Notes: generated by a model not told the origin, from the sequence alone. Counted from the stretch's first letter, positions 8,647 to 16,865 are shown. The stretch is DNA of 64,000 nucleotides from a bacterium (GCA_021796435.1 JAJYXM010000016.1:936625-1000624), one strand, 5' to 3'. Numbers and translations are program-made.

Positions 8647-9066
8647 CTACTGACCGTATCCGCAGACCTTGCCCATGGCATCCAGGGCCTCTGCCATATC
8701 CTTGACCACGGTGGAGCGGATGTGTTCGCACTCCACCAACTCGTTCTTGCACGTGTCCTGACCTTGGCCGTAGAGACCGACCTTGGCGATGTCAGCAGCG
8801 TGCGGCTGAACCGTAGCGCTACTGTCGAGCTTGCCCTCGCAGATGTTCTGCGTGGACTTGGCTCCGGAGTATGTGCGCGATGCGCTGTTGACGGTCCTGA
8901 TGCAGACCGCGAGCGCGTCCGGGCACTGGTCGTCGGGGAGCTGGGTCAAGCCCGTGTCCTCCTCGGGAGTGGCATCCTGCTTGCTCGGCGGTGCGTTTTG
9001 CGCGCAGGCGGCAGGCAGGATGATGGCGATGGCGATGAGTGCCACAAAGGCGCTACGGGCGGCCAC
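8647..9066 (-). CDS. Small secreted lipoprotein, GTG start
   Basis: 139 residues. The start is GTG at 9066, supported by GGAGG six bases upstream; it overlaps the end of the preceding lipoprotein gene by 14 nt, so they are translationally coupled. The signal peptide ends ILPAAC (lipobox). The mature part has paired cysteines (C-P-D-A-L-A-V-C, C-K-N-E-L-V-E-C) and looks like a small helical disulfide-linked domain similar in layout to the neighbour at 9053. Function unknown. Confidence 0.72.
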   Translation of the reverse strand: MAARSAFVALIAIAIILPAACAQNAPPSKQDATPEEDTGLTQLPDDQCPDALAVCIRTVNSASRTYSGAKSTQNICEGKLDSSATVQPHAADIAKVGLYGQGQDTCKNELVECEHIRSTVVKDMAEALDAMGKVCGYGQ

Positions 9067-9469
9067 AGTTGGCCTCCGCGCATGCCTTCACCAGGCGGCT
9101 CATCTCGTCCGAGATATCCAGCGCGTGCTTCCGTTCGGCCTCGCACCTTGCGGTGTCGGCCTTGCAGTCGCAGGCCTGGAGCCCGAACGTCCTTGCGTTC
9201 CGGCGAATACCTTCGGCTTCCTTGAGAAGCTCGCAGGTCCGTCCGGGGCACGCCTCGGAGCAGTTCCGCTTGATCAGCAGAGCCATCGTGCCGACGTTCG
9301 AGAGCGTCTGGTCGATGGTTGCTTTGCATGTCCGAACGTCCTCGAAGCATTGCACGCTGCAGCAGGGCTGCGGCGCGGGCGGCGCGGGCGGAGGTGGCTC
9401 GTCCTTCTTGCATGCACCGAGAGCCAACACGACTATAACCAACAGCAACAGTGTGAACCTCGAATGCAT
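9053..9469 (-). CDS. Small Cys-rich lipoprotein
   Basis: 138 residues, ATG at 9469 preceded by AAGGAG. The hydrophobic signal LLLLVIVVLALGAC has a clear lipobox, followed by a basic and proline-rich tether (KKDEPPPPAPPAP). The mature domain is helical with many cysteines in CxxxC pairs (CCSVQC, CSEAC, CDC, CEAERK). It is probably exported and disulfide-bonded. It is the first of three linked lipoprotein genes; no separate TTGACA promoter is visible ahead of it, so it may depend on the 10914 promoter. Function unknown. Confidence 0.72.
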   Translation of the reverse strand: MHSRFTLLLLVIVVLALGACKKDEPPPPAPPAPQPCCSVQCFEDVRTCKATIDQTLSNVGTMALLIKRNCSEACPGRTCELLKEAEGIRRNARTFGLQACDCKADTARCEAERKHALDISDEMSRLVKACAEANCGRP

Positions 9470-9557
9470 GATGCATTCTCCTTATGTGAAAGACCGTGCG
9501 CTCGTCCAACACCCCGGATGGGTGGGACCAGCGCTCACATGAAACGGCTTCCTTTTT

Positions 9558-9582
9558 GTCATCCCGGACTTGATCCGGGATC
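9558..9582. repeat. REP-like palindrome (copy 1)
   Basis: gtcatcccgga...tccgggatc, a 25-nt palindrome of the same type as copies at 34729, 34790, 43068 and 44307. It lies between the outer-membrane-like gene and the lipoprotein cluster. Confidence 0.75.
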
Positions 9583-9640
9583 TAGAACCCATCTCGTGTG
9601 AAGCTCGGAGACAGAGGGTGTCTCACGAGCTTGGTTGAGG

Positions 9641-9659
9641 GACCCCGTCAGACGGGGTC
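9641..9659 (-). terminator. GACCCCGT hairpin after the outer-membrane-like gene
   Basis: Perfect stem GACCCCGT/ACGGGGTC with a 3-nt loop, 11 nt downstream of the stop at 9670 on the minus strand. No T-run follows, so it may attenuate or stabilise rather than fully terminate; the downstream lipoprotein genes have no obvious promoter of their own. Confidence 0.55.
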
Positions 9660-9669
9660 GGTTGAAGAA

Positions 9670-10914
9670 TCAGAAGTTGGTGACCACGCCGGAGAGCGAC
9701 AGGAAGCCGCCGCCGGTGAGACCCTTGTCGTATGCGACTTCTCCGGGTCCGGGGAAGTAGTCGGTGTGCGGGGAACCGCCGAGGTAGCCGCCGAGTCCGA
9801 CGCAGGCTGCGGCGCTGAAGCAGTGCCGCAACTGGAGCCGGCCGTCGATTTCCTGTCCCATCCCCTTGTCCTGGAGCACACTCTGGTAGCCCGCGCTGTG
9901 CGTTGAGATGTACTGCCGGAACATGGGTCCCAGGTCAATGGATGTCCGCTCCTCGCTGCCGAGGTACTGGCGGATGGCGACCGTCTCGGACACCGTGTAC
10001 TGGGTGCCCGTGTCCTTGTCGCCGATGATGCCGACTCCGACGTCACCGATGACTGAGGTCGAGGTTCCCGAGATCCGGACCTCGCCTTCGACGTAGCCCT
10101 CGACGCCGCCAGCCGCACCAGCGCTGGGCCGGTGCATGAGCAGACCGCGGGCACCGAGCGACACGTCGACTCGCGAACCCTTGCCATGCTTGGCTGCATA
10201 CTCGCAGCGGCACTTGAGGTCGTTGACGTCACAGGACTGGACCGCCGGGCAGAGCGCACCGACAGCCTGGTCGTGCATCAGCATCCACGGCTGAAGCGTA
10301 TTCTTGATCCAGGCGTCGATCTCGGCGATTTTTGCGAGCTTCGCCTCGGTCGAGTCGACCCAGGTGAACAGGTTGCCGTAGGTCGAGCTGAATGCCGGTC
10401 CTGGCTGGCCAATCAGATTCGTCAGGTTACGGACCATCTCCAGATACCGGTTGTACTCGGTCAAGTCGGGGACCCGGCCGTTCAACGCGTTGAGATCCCT
10501 GCGCAACCCCGCGATGTACAGGTACACCTGGACGCTCGCAACGCAGATCCACCGGCCTCCGTGCCATACTGCATAGGAGTCTGGCGCTGACTCCTGCGGT
10601 CCGCCACCGTTGCCGCAAGTGGGCGGCGGCGGAAGCTTGACCGGCGTCGGGGCGGGAACCGTCTTCTTGAGGTTGCCCTGGCACGTCGCGAGCGCGGCGA
10701 CCAGGTTGGCCGACGACGTCGTGGCCGTCGCGAGATCCGACCGACACTGCGCCAGCGCGGCGTTGCACGCCGCGTCTCCGCCGCAGGGATTGCCCGCGGG
10801 AGCGGACGCCGGGCCGGTGACCGTGATGGTCGACCCACCGTCGGGGGCGTTCTGTGCCTGCGCGACACCCGTCACGAAGCAAGAAGCGATGAAACAAACG
10901 AGAGCCTTCTTCAT
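9670..10914 (-). CDS. Exported coiled/beta-rich protein with outer-membrane-like C terminus
   Basis: About 414 residues from the ATG at 10914 (GGAGG five bases upstream). The signal peptide is MKKALVCFIASCFVTGVAQA with an AQA|Q type cleavage site, not a lipobox. The middle is helical with several cysteines. The last 150 residues alternate like amphipathic beta strands and end SLSGVVTNF, with the terminal Phe typical of outer-membrane barrels. Such a protein is unexpected in a CPR cell, which is thought to lack a conventional outer membrane. It may be transferred. High GC, own promoter and a long structured leader. Confidence 0.65.
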   Translation of the reverse strand: MKKALVCFIASCFVTGVAQAQNAPDGGSTITVTGPASAPAGNPCGGDAACNAALAQCRSDLATATTSSANLVAALATCQGNLKKTVPAPTPVKLPPPPTCGNGGGPQESAPDSYAVWHGGRWICVASVQVYLYIAGLRRDLNALNGRVPDLTEYNRYLEMVRNLTNLIGQPGPAFSSTYGNLFTWVDSTEAKLAKIAEIDAWIKNTLQPWMLMHDQAVGALCPAVQSCDVNDLKCRCEYAAKHGKGSRVDVSLGARGLLMHRPSAGAAGGVEGYVEGEVRISGTSTSVIGDVGVGIIGDKDTGTQYTVSETVAIRQYLGSEERTSIDLGPMFRQYISTHSAGYQSVLQDKGMGQEIDGRLQLRHCFSAAACVGLGGYLGGSPHTDYFPGPGEVAYDKGLTGGGFLSLSGVVTNF

Positions 10915-11184
10915 GGTGGTCCTCCGCGGCCAACGTGGCCGCACGTTAGAGAAACGCGCGCCACGTGGCGCCTTGAGCCTGTAACCAACTCAGCGACTGT
11001 TGACTGCAGCCATCCGAGCATTGTTTCTGATTCTTGATTGTAAGGTTCAACCTAAGCGATATGCTTAAGCCCCTGGACTCGCGTCCTGGGGCCGTCCCGG
11101 GTTGATTTGGAGGAGGAGGAAAACCCCCAAATCGCTTCGGAACGGCCTCAAAACGCGGACTTTCTATGCTTCAATGAACGTATG
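10915..11184 (-). promoter_or_regulatory. Long structured 5' leader of the 9670-10914 gene
   Basis: About 260 nt lie between the predicted start of transcription (about 11178) and the ATG, with no ORF. Two strong structures are visible: a hairpin at 11069-11092 (gcccctggac/gtcctggggc, one mismatch) and a nested stem at 11090-11147 (ggccgt/acggcc outer, gatttgg/ccaaatc inner). The two overlap at 11090-11092, so they could be alternative folds. The class of element is not recognised. Confidence 0.5.
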
Positions 11185-11213
11185 AAATTATCATAAATAG
11201 GCTTTTTTGTCAA
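11185..11213 (-). promoter_or_regulatory. Promoter TTGACA-N17-TAATTT
   Basis: -35 TTGACA (11213-11208), 17-nt spacer, -10 TAATTT (11190-11185), driving the structured leader and the gene at 10914. Confidence 0.75.
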
Positions 11214-11303
11214 GGAAGTAAGTCCTACCGGGATAACCCCCTTTGTCCCCCTAATCCTAAGGGGGAAATATGCAGTTGATTCACACATTAAACGTTCGGC
11301 ATC

Positions 11304-11333
11304 GGTTGGGTTTACAAGCATCTAAACCCAACC
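11304..11333. repeat. Perfect GGTTGGGTTTA hairpin
   Basis: Eleven-base perfect inverted repeat (ggttgggttta/taaacccaacc) around an 8-nt loop, downstream of the small lipoprotein gene at 11380. It sits beyond the ACGGCAAGT hairpin and could be a second transcript-end structure; no long T-run on either strand. Confidence 0.6.
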
Positions 11334-11339
11334 AGTGGG

Positions 11340-11368
11340 AACGGGCAAGTTTGAGGTAACTTGCCGTT
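11340..11368 (-). terminator. Hairpin after the small lipoprotein gene
   Basis: Stem aacggcaagt/acttgcccgtt (one bulge) 12 nt downstream of the stop at 11380 on the minus strand. It is probably the transcript end of this single-gene unit, although the T-run is poor. Confidence 0.55.
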
Positions 11369-11379
11369 ATTTGAGGGGG

Positions 11380-11613
11380 CTAGCGGTAGCAGTTGGCCAT
11401 GCGCGTCTCGCATGACTCGAGACTGAATAGAACCAGCGGAGCCACGCGCGATTGACGCTCGCGGCGGCAGTTCTCGCGGGTCTTGAGCAGGCATTGCGCC
11501 TGATCCTTCGTGAGATGCCTCGAGGCGACCGTAGCCGGACTGCGGTTGACCGCGGGAAGCGAGCAACCCGTGAAAAGAACCAAGAACAGACCCAACAGCG
11601 CGAAATTGCGCAT
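11380..11613 (-). CDS. Small lipoprotein, 77 residues
   Basis: The start is the ATG at 11613 (MRNFALLGLFLVLFTGC), preceded by AGGA nine bases upstream; the longer frame is not supported. The lipobox is LFTGC. The mature part is basic with three further cysteines (CLLKTRENC, C-E-T-R, C-Y-R), in the style of the other small Cys-rich lipoproteins of this island. It is a single-gene unit with its own promoter and hairpin. Function unknown. Confidence 0.7.
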   Translation of the reverse strand: MRNFALLGLFLVLFTGCSLPAVNRSPATVASRHLTKDQAQCLLKTRENCRRERQSRVAPLVLFSLESCETRMANCYR

Positions 11614-11714
11614 TTTCGTTGTCCTTTCTGGAACATCTGCTCCCGAAAAACTAGTCTTTTTGGCGTTTTTCGGCAACAGACGTTAGATGAGAAAAATACA
11701 GTTTTTAACTAACA

Positions 11715-11743
11715 AATATAGCACAAAACTACAAATTTGTCAA
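11715..11743 (-). promoter_or_regulatory. Promoter TTGACA-N17-TATATT
   Basis: -35 TTGACA (11743-11738), 17-nt spacer with TGC just before the -10, and -10 TATATT (11720-11715). It is the best match to the sigma-70 consensus among the accessory units. Confidence 0.8.
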
Positions 11744-11773
11744 GAGTATGGTTTACAAAATTATCAACTCATC

Positions 11774-11804
11774 TGTCATCCCGGAATTTAACTGGAATCT
11801 CGGG
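11774..11804. repeat. Degenerate REP-like palindrome (copy 2)
   Basis: tgtcatcccggaattt...ggaatctcggg, an imperfect relative of the gatcccggg-type palindromes. The surrounding 11744-11907 stretch has no gene; a second ccggctcgaaggccgg palindrome lies at about 11864-11879. Confidence 0.5.
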
Positions 11805-11907
11805 CTTATTGATTCCTACCTCCGCGCGAATGACTAAAACCGGATTAAAGGCAAAACAAGATACCGGCTCGAAGGCCGGGAAGACATGAAAAATCCATTT
11901 AGTTTGA

Positions 11908-12516
11908 CTACTCTACCCTCTTGGGTCGCCCCAGCACCCAGACCGAACCAAGCAATAATCCGACGACTGCACCGACCGGAATATTACGGGTCAGATCGGG
12001 TTTAGCGAAGAACCGCGAGGGCAGCGGGTCGTCGATGATCTGAACACGCACGGAATAGCCGAAGTAATTGGGGACGACTTCCTGCAATTGCTGCGCCACG
12101 TCGACGGCAAGTTCGGTCGCCTGATCGCGATTCGGATGATAAGCGATGATGGAGACGACACCAGTGTTAGGCGTTATGACCGTTTCGATCGTATCTTTCC
12201 ATTTCTTGCGTTTAGAAATCTCATCTTGGGGAAAATATGAAGCGTCAACTTTGCCCTGTGCCATCACCGAATTGAAGAAGCTGCTGGTGTAGATTATCTC
12301 GGAAAGATTCTGTGCGATGCGTTCGGTCGATTTGATGGCGGTGTATGGATCGAGACCGGTGGCATTAGTCTGGATGATCAGCACGCGTACCGTCGATGAA
12401 TAGCGCCAGGTCTGAGCGAACGAAAAGCCCAAGGCCAGTAAAGCGCCGATGAGCGTCAACAACGCCAAAGTCTTCCAATTGCGTGTATACAGCCTGACTA
12501 CATTATTCGTCGCCAT
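11908..12516 (-). CDS. Wzz-type chain-length determinant / polysaccharide co-polymerase-like protein
   Basis: 202 residues with an N-terminal membrane helix (about 16-35), an external domain and a C-terminal helix (about 180-196, PVGAVVGLLLGSVWVLG). This is the topology of Wzz/CapA proteins, which control the length of exported polysaccharides. The region PSRFFAKPDLTRN just before the second helix matches the conserved Pro-rich juxtamembrane motif. No kinase domain is attached. It lies 3 nt downstream of the HtrA-like gene and is likely cotranscribed with it. Confidence 0.75.
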   Translation of the reverse strand: MATNNVVRLYTRNWKTLALLTLIGALLALGFSFAQTWRYSSTVRVLIIQTNATGLDPYTAIKSTERIAQNLSEIIYTSSFFNSVMAQGKVDASYFPQDEISKRKKWKDTIETVITPNTGVVSIIAYHPNRDQATELAVDVAQQLQEVVPNYFGYSVRVQIIDDPLPSRFFAKPDLTRNIPVGAVVGLLLGSVWVLGRPKRVE

Positions 12517-12519
12517 AAA

Positions 12520-13704
12520 TCATTTTAAGGTTTCGCTCGTGACGGTCGAACCAAGGCTTACTTTTACATCCAGATCCTGCTTGTCACGCAAGACGCGTAG
12601 AGTGACATCCGAACCCGGTTTGTATTCGGAGAGTATCTCCCCTAAGTCCGTCGTACCATCAAGGATATCACGTTCGACGCGCAAAATCACGTCACCATCC
12701 TTGAGCCCTGCCTTAGCTGCGGGCGAATCTTTGGCGACACCTAACTTGTTGTTCTTCTTGTCGTCCGAAATCAATGCACCGGACTGGCCTTCATCTGCCG
12801 CTACATCCAACCTCTTGGCGTTAGCCAGATCCAGAGTGACGACACCTAGATACGCGTGCTTGATCTGCCCGTCCGTCAGCAGCGTGGGCAAAGATGATGC
12901 GATGAGTGACGCCGGCACCAAGCGCAGCTGCTCCCCTGCTTTACTTTCGATGATACCGACCAACTGACCCTCGTCATTCCAGACCGGAGCACCCCTATCG
13001 CCCGCGAAAGCCGCGCCACTGATGCCGATGCGCCGAGCGGAAGCTTCGCTGGAGACATAACTGTTCGGCGCTAGGTTGAAGTTCAGGTCCGTGGCGACAG
13101 AGGGGGCATATTCCGACGGTCGCTTTTCACTCCAAAGTTCTGCGCCAGCGGCCAAATCCTGGACGCGGGAAAATGAATACACCGGAACATCCGTCGCATT
13201 TATCTTGATGAAAACTACACCGTCCAAGTTATCTACGATGCCCTTCTCTATGGGATAAGTCTTGTGCCCGAACCAAAGGACCGCATCGGACAATTTCAGA
13301 TCCGCCAAGGTTGCTGCCGGGGTCACGAACCACCCATCTGAAGTCAAGGCTACGGACTGACCGAGCAACGCCGTATCATCAAGCAAAGCACCAGCGGCCT
13401 TGCCGGTCGGCACATGGTAGACGCTAGCCACGGCAGAAGTCCCGCGTTTTACGAAGATGGATGGCACGATGGTGGAAAGTGCGGGTCTTTCGACTTTTAT
13501 CACCGAAACCGTCGATGTGGCGTTCCTGGATTCCAGGCTGTTCTTGATCTGTTGTTCCAAATTACTCGTCCTGCCGTAATCGAACGTCGACGCATAAAAG
13601 CCGGCAGCACCGCCAGCGAGTCCGCCGCATGCTGCGGCGATAATGATCAACAGGATACTGCGTCCAAGACCTAAAAAAATTTCTTTATGTAAGACGTCCC
13701 GCAT
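12520..13704 (-). CDS. HtrA-like trypsin-fold protein with PDZ domain, catalytic residues lost
   Basis: 394 residues: N-terminal membrane anchor (about 12-33), trypsin-like domain (about 75-285), PDZ domain (about 285-390, LGVVTLDL...GLKDGDVILRVE). The fold is clear, but the HtrA active-site His region (usually TNNHV) reads TPAATL, and the GNSGG active-site Ser loop reads GDRGAPV with Arg in place of Ser. DGVVFIKI may retain the Asp. So it is probably a pseudoprotease acting as a membrane-anchored chaperone, scaffold or peptide sensor. Next to a Wzz-like gene. That the family is HtrA is well supported; loss of activity is inference from alignment by eye. Confidence 0.85.
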   Translation of the reverse strand: MRDVLHKEIFLGLGRSILLIIIAAACGGLAGGAAGFYASTFDYGRTSNLEQQIKNSLESRNATSTVSVIKVERPALSTIVPSIFVKRGTSAVASVYHVPTGKAAGALLDDTALLGQSVALTSDGWFVTPAATLADLKLSDAVLWFGHKTYPIEKGIVDNLDGVVFIKINATDVPVYSFSRVQDLAAGAELWSEKRPSEYAPSVATDLNFNLAPNSYVSSEASARRIGISGAAFAGDRGAPVWNDEGQLVGIIESKAGEQLRLVPASLIASSLPTLLTDGQIKHAYLGVVTLDLANAKRLDVAADEGQSGALISDDKKNNKLGVAKDSPAAKAGLKDGDVILRVERDILDGTTDLGEILSEYKPGSDVTLRVLRDKQDLDVKVSLGSTVTSETLK

Positions 13705-13776
13705 AAATATCGCGTTGGGTCAGTTTACTATGTTTGGTCTTTTGCCACAAATTATCACTCTTGACCAGGTGCGAGA

Positions 13777-14538
13777 CTAGAGCCATTTGGCACTGCCCAG
13801 GGTAATCGCCAGAGCCGACAAACCCAGCGAGACTTCTATCCAGGCGGTGCGGATCGATGGTTTCGGGTCATACAGATAGCGTCTTACCCTCAAGACACCA
13901 CAGAAGATTATGGCTGCGACAAGTCCCTGGACTTGGGTGCTGGTGGGTAAAAGCAGGCCGAGCAGACCGACCTCAAGACCCATGACGCCTCCCACGATCA
14001 TCCAGACATAATTCTGCTGTGACGTTGCGCCTGGATGCCCGGTCGTCCTGAAGATGAGTACGCCCAGGACGAATGCTCCGATGACGTGCCAGACGCCGCT
14101 CGAATGGAGAAAGATCATCAATCCCGTCGATGTCGATGCGGCATACCAGACTATAAGCGGGACATAAGCGAGGTTGACGTGCGACAGACCGTTGACCGGA
14201 TAGGCTTGCGGATTCCTCGCGTAATTGAACAACAACTCCAATGAGATATATGTCGCGAAGCCGGCTAAAGAGATCAAAAAAATGACTTGGCCGCGTCCTT
14301 CGGCAAGCAATAAAGCGAAACCTAGTACGGCCAAAAGGATGTAGGTCGGCGACATCTTCTCCAGCAGATCACGCATCTTGACCTGCCGACCGGCGATGAC
14401 CGAAGAGGCAATCGGTACAGCCGCAAACGCAGCCAACACAAGATAAGGGTAGCTTCCAGGAAAAGTGGATTGCCACCAAAACAAGAACACTTCCAGTGCA
14501 CCCACGGCCAAAGGCAGCAATCTGATGATCAAAATCAT
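13777..14538 (-). CDS. Polytopic membrane protein (about 8 helices), unknown
   Basis: 253 residues, almost entirely hydrophobic segments separated by short charged loops (RQVKMRDLLEKMS, RVRRYLYDPKPSIR). There are no recognisable catalytic motifs. It is the most distal of a group of envelope genes running 16790 to 13777 on the minus strand. Family not recognised. Confidence 0.7.
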   Translation of the reverse strand: MILIIRLLPLAVGALEVFLFWWQSTFPGSYPYLVLAAFAAVPIASSVIAGRQVKMRDLLEKMSPTYILLAVLGFALLLAEGRGQVIFLISLAGFATYISLELLFNYARNPQAYPVNGLSHVNLAYVPLIVWYAASTSTGLMIFLHSSGVWHVIGAFVLGVLIFRTTGHPGATSQQNYVWMIVGGVMGLEVGLLGLLLPTSTQVQGLVAAIIFCGVLRVRRYLYDPKPSIRTAWIEVSLGLSALAITLGSAKWL

Positions 14539-14581
14539 TCTGACCCTGCCATTTTGTCTGATGCGCCGGATTGTTACAAGA

Positions 14582-15349
14582 CTACTTCAGCTGATTGACG
14601 AAAATCTCAAGATAACCGTCATGCATGACGATGTTGTCGATCCGCAGACTGCCGAAAGTCAGGGTCCAGGTACCGAGATCGCGACCAAAATAATATGCCG
14701 CCAAAGTCTGGGCGATCGGTACAGGCAGACTATAATCCCCCACCTGGATGGACTGCACATCAAAGCGGACCGACCCTGATTCGAGTATCGGCTTCATCAC
14801 GATGAGCACCTCAAGTTTGAATGCGCCGCGGGAAAAGCGTGAAAAATATTCGAGCCCATCTTCGCGCACGACGATCTGCGCCTTATCCACGTTCCATTTT
14901 GAATCGCGCAGCGCTCCGGGCAGTGCGCTGTACAAAGCACCGGAGATCTCCCTTTCCGTGATGACTGCGTGGAACGGGGGTACCTGCGAAATCGCATAAG
15001 ACTGTTTCAGCCTGGAATCCAGATAGCCGACGAAATCCACTGCCGATATGGGCTCGACTATAAGCTGGCGCGTCGGCAGAGGTCCGTGATAAAGACGCGA
15101 AAGCAGGGTGAGCTCTATGATTCCTGTCTTGGCGACCAAGATACCCACGAGCAACAAGACGGAAAAAAGCGCCAAAGCCAGTACGCCGATGAACAGCATG
15201 GCGTTTTTACCGAACTTCGGTTTGATACGAGGAATTTTTTTAGGTGGCTGCTCGGGTCGCACCTGGGTATTCGTCGGCGGCGGAGCCTGGGGACTTGATA
15301 CGGTGTTTTGGTTTGACGTCGGTGTCGTCTGATTTGCGTTTTCAGGCAT
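14582..15349 (-). CDS. Membrane-anchored protein with Pro-rich cytoplasmic tail
   Basis: 255 residues. An N-terminal Pro/Thr/Gln-rich tail (about 1-45) is followed by one membrane helix (about 50-72, AMLFIGVLALALFSVLLLVGILV) and an extracytoplasmic mixed alpha/beta domain of about 180 residues. No motif recognised. It starts 3 nt downstream of the preceding gene, so it is in the same operon as the AI-2E transporter. Confidence 0.7.
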   Translation of the reverse strand: MPENANQTTPTSNQNTVSSPQAPPPTNTQVRPEQPPKKIPRIKPKFGKNAMLFIGVLALALFSVLLLVGILVAKTGIIELTLLSRLYHGPLPTRQLIVEPISAVDFVGYLDSRLKQSYAISQVPPFHAVITEREISGALYSALPGALRDSKWNVDKAQIVVREDGLEYFSRFSRGAFKLEVLIVMKPILESGSVRFDVQSIQVGDYSLPVPIAQTLAAYYFGRDLGTWTLTFGSLRIDNIVMHDGYLEIFVNQLK

Positions 15350-15352
15350 AAA

Positions 15353-15736
15353 TTATTCCAATGAACCAAGAATTGACTCTATCTTTCCGAAAGCTGCCAC
15401 ATCTCCACGCTCCATATCGCCCAGCAACAAGACCAACTGCAGATGCGTGTCGCGATCAGACCCTGCGACGCGCAAAGCCAAGACCTTGTCTCGCATCTTG
15501 TCTATATCCGCTGGCGAAGTAGAGGCTGATAAATCCGACAGAATTGACCTGATATCACTCATCCAAGCCGTGTGGAGATCATGGCTTGCGGATGCTTGAG
15601 AAGACGAGACCGATTGATCCGTAGGCTGAGGCAACCTTAAATACATAAGGACAAAAATACCTCCGACCAAGATAAAGATTACCAGGATAGAACTAAGTAT
15701 CCTTATCGATGAACAACATTCGGCTTCATTGCTCAT
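15353..15736 (-). CDS. Small single-pass membrane protein
   Basis: 127 residues, start taken at the ATG at 15736, which overlaps the end of the AI-2E transporter gene by 11 nt (the upstream ATG at 15766 would overlap by 41 nt). One membrane helix (about 10-35, ILSSILVIFILVGGIFVLMYL), then a helical extracytoplasmic domain rich in Asp/Ser. Family not recognised. Confidence 0.65.
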   Translation of the reverse strand: MSNEAECCSSIRILSSILVIFILVGGIFVLMYLRLPQPTDQSVSSSQASASHDLHTAWMSDIRSILSDLSASTSPADIDKMRDKVLALRVAGSDRDTHLQLVLLLGDMERGDVAAFGKIESILGSLE

Positions 15737-16790
15737 AGGGCTTATTAGAGGCTTGACGGAAGGCATCGCGTTGCCGGTATAGTTCGGACAAGATAGCAGA
15801 CACCGCCGTCGCGACAGGGATGGCGAAGAGAGCTCCCATCAACCCAAAAAGCTCGGCTCCGACAAGCAATGCCACAATGCTGACGATGGGGTTCAAGCCA
15901 ACCGCCTTCTGCATCACCTTGGGGACTATGATATGCCCTTCAGACTGCTGGATCACGATGATGACGATGAAAGTCAAAAGCGCTTTGAACGGAGAATCAG
16001 ACAAAGCCAAGATGACAGGAGGAATGGCACCTAAAATGGCTCCCAGATAAGGGATGAACTCCATGAAACCGCCAAATACCGCGAAGACGAGCGCACCTTT
16101 AGTACCGACCAACAGCAGGCCGATGTAATACATCACACCAATAATGAGACACAGGGAAATCTGCCCGATGAGCCAGCGGCCTATCTTGTCTTGGACGTGT
16201 TTGAGGATGGAAGCGATCGCCTCTTGGTATTCTTCGGGAACGAAGTTATGGAACACGCGGCGAGCATCTTTTTCGTTCACTACCATGTAATAAGCCATGA
16301 CCATGACAGCGATTAGACCGACGATGGCTGATAAGACATCACTGACTTTATCCACAATACCCCCAGCCAGACCCGCAAGTTGATCCTGCAGGGATTGCAG
16401 ACCGGCTGCCAGATTGTCGTTCAGGCCGTAACGCGTGGAGATGTCCTGCAGCCAATGCACGCCTCCGGACAGAGTCTCCCAGGATCGTCCGAAAGATTCC
16501 AAGATATGCGAGCTTTGGTCGATGAATACAGGCAGCAACAGGCTTACCGTCAAGATGCCGAGACCGAGCAACAAGGCGTAAATCGCTATGACGGTAACGC
16601 CCTTGGGTATCTTTTTTCGTGACAAGAATTCAGCAGCCGGGTGGATCAATGCAGCCAAAAACAAGGCCGCTAAGATCAAGGCTACGATGCTCCTGACCAG
16701 ATACAAAAAGCCGATGATCGCAAAAATAGCCAGTACTTTAAGTATGGACCAAGTATCCAAAACTATCTTCACCTCTGACCTTTCCGGCAT
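15726..16790 (-). CDS. AI-2E family transporter
   Basis: About 354 residues from the ATG at 16790. The PF01594 pattern is clear: paired N-terminal helices (FAIIGFLYLVRSIVALILAALFLAALIHP), a long periplasmic loop with amphipathic helices, and the C-terminal conserved GLNPIVSIVALLVGAELFGLMGALFAIPVATAVSAIL segment, quoted here by its parts GLNPIVS and FGLMGALFAIPVA. The family exports small solutes, with AI-2 or Na+/H+ exchange reported for some members; the substrate here is unknown. First gene of the envelope operon. Confidence 0.9.
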   Translation of the reverse strand: MPERSEVKIVLDTWSILKVLAIFAIIGFLYLVRSIVALILAALFLAALIHPAAEFLSRKKIPKGVTVIAIYALLLGLGILTVSLLLPVFIDQSSHILESFGRSWETLSGGVHWLQDISTRYGLNDNLAAGLQSLQDQLAGLAGGIVDKVSDVLSAIVGLIAVMVMAYYMVVNEKDARRVFHNFVPEEYQEAIASILKHVQDKIGRWLIGQISLCLIIGVMYYIGLLLVGTKGALVFAVFGGFMEFIPYLGAILGAIPPVILALSDSPFKALLTFIVIIVIQQSEGHIIVPKVMQKAVGLNPIVSIVALLVGAELFGLMGALFAIPVATAVSAILSELYRQRDAFRQASNKPYEQ

Positions 16791-16839
16791 GTGGTTCAAG
16801 GATAGCACGGGTCGCAGCAATTGGCATTATCAACAATAA

Positions 16840-16865
16840 GCCGCCACGAGGAGTATCGTGGCGGC
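16840..16865 (-). terminator. Intrinsic terminator GCCGCCACGA hairpin
   Basis: Perfect 10-bp stem with a 6-nt loop, followed on the minus strand by TTATTGTT, 25 nt after the stop of the gene at 16891. Confidence 0.85.

Noticed and set aside
11069-11147. Integron attC site next to an accessory gene
   Set aside because: No GTTRRRY/RYYYAAC core pair at the ends, no integrase, and the genes have their own promoters, unlike cassettes.
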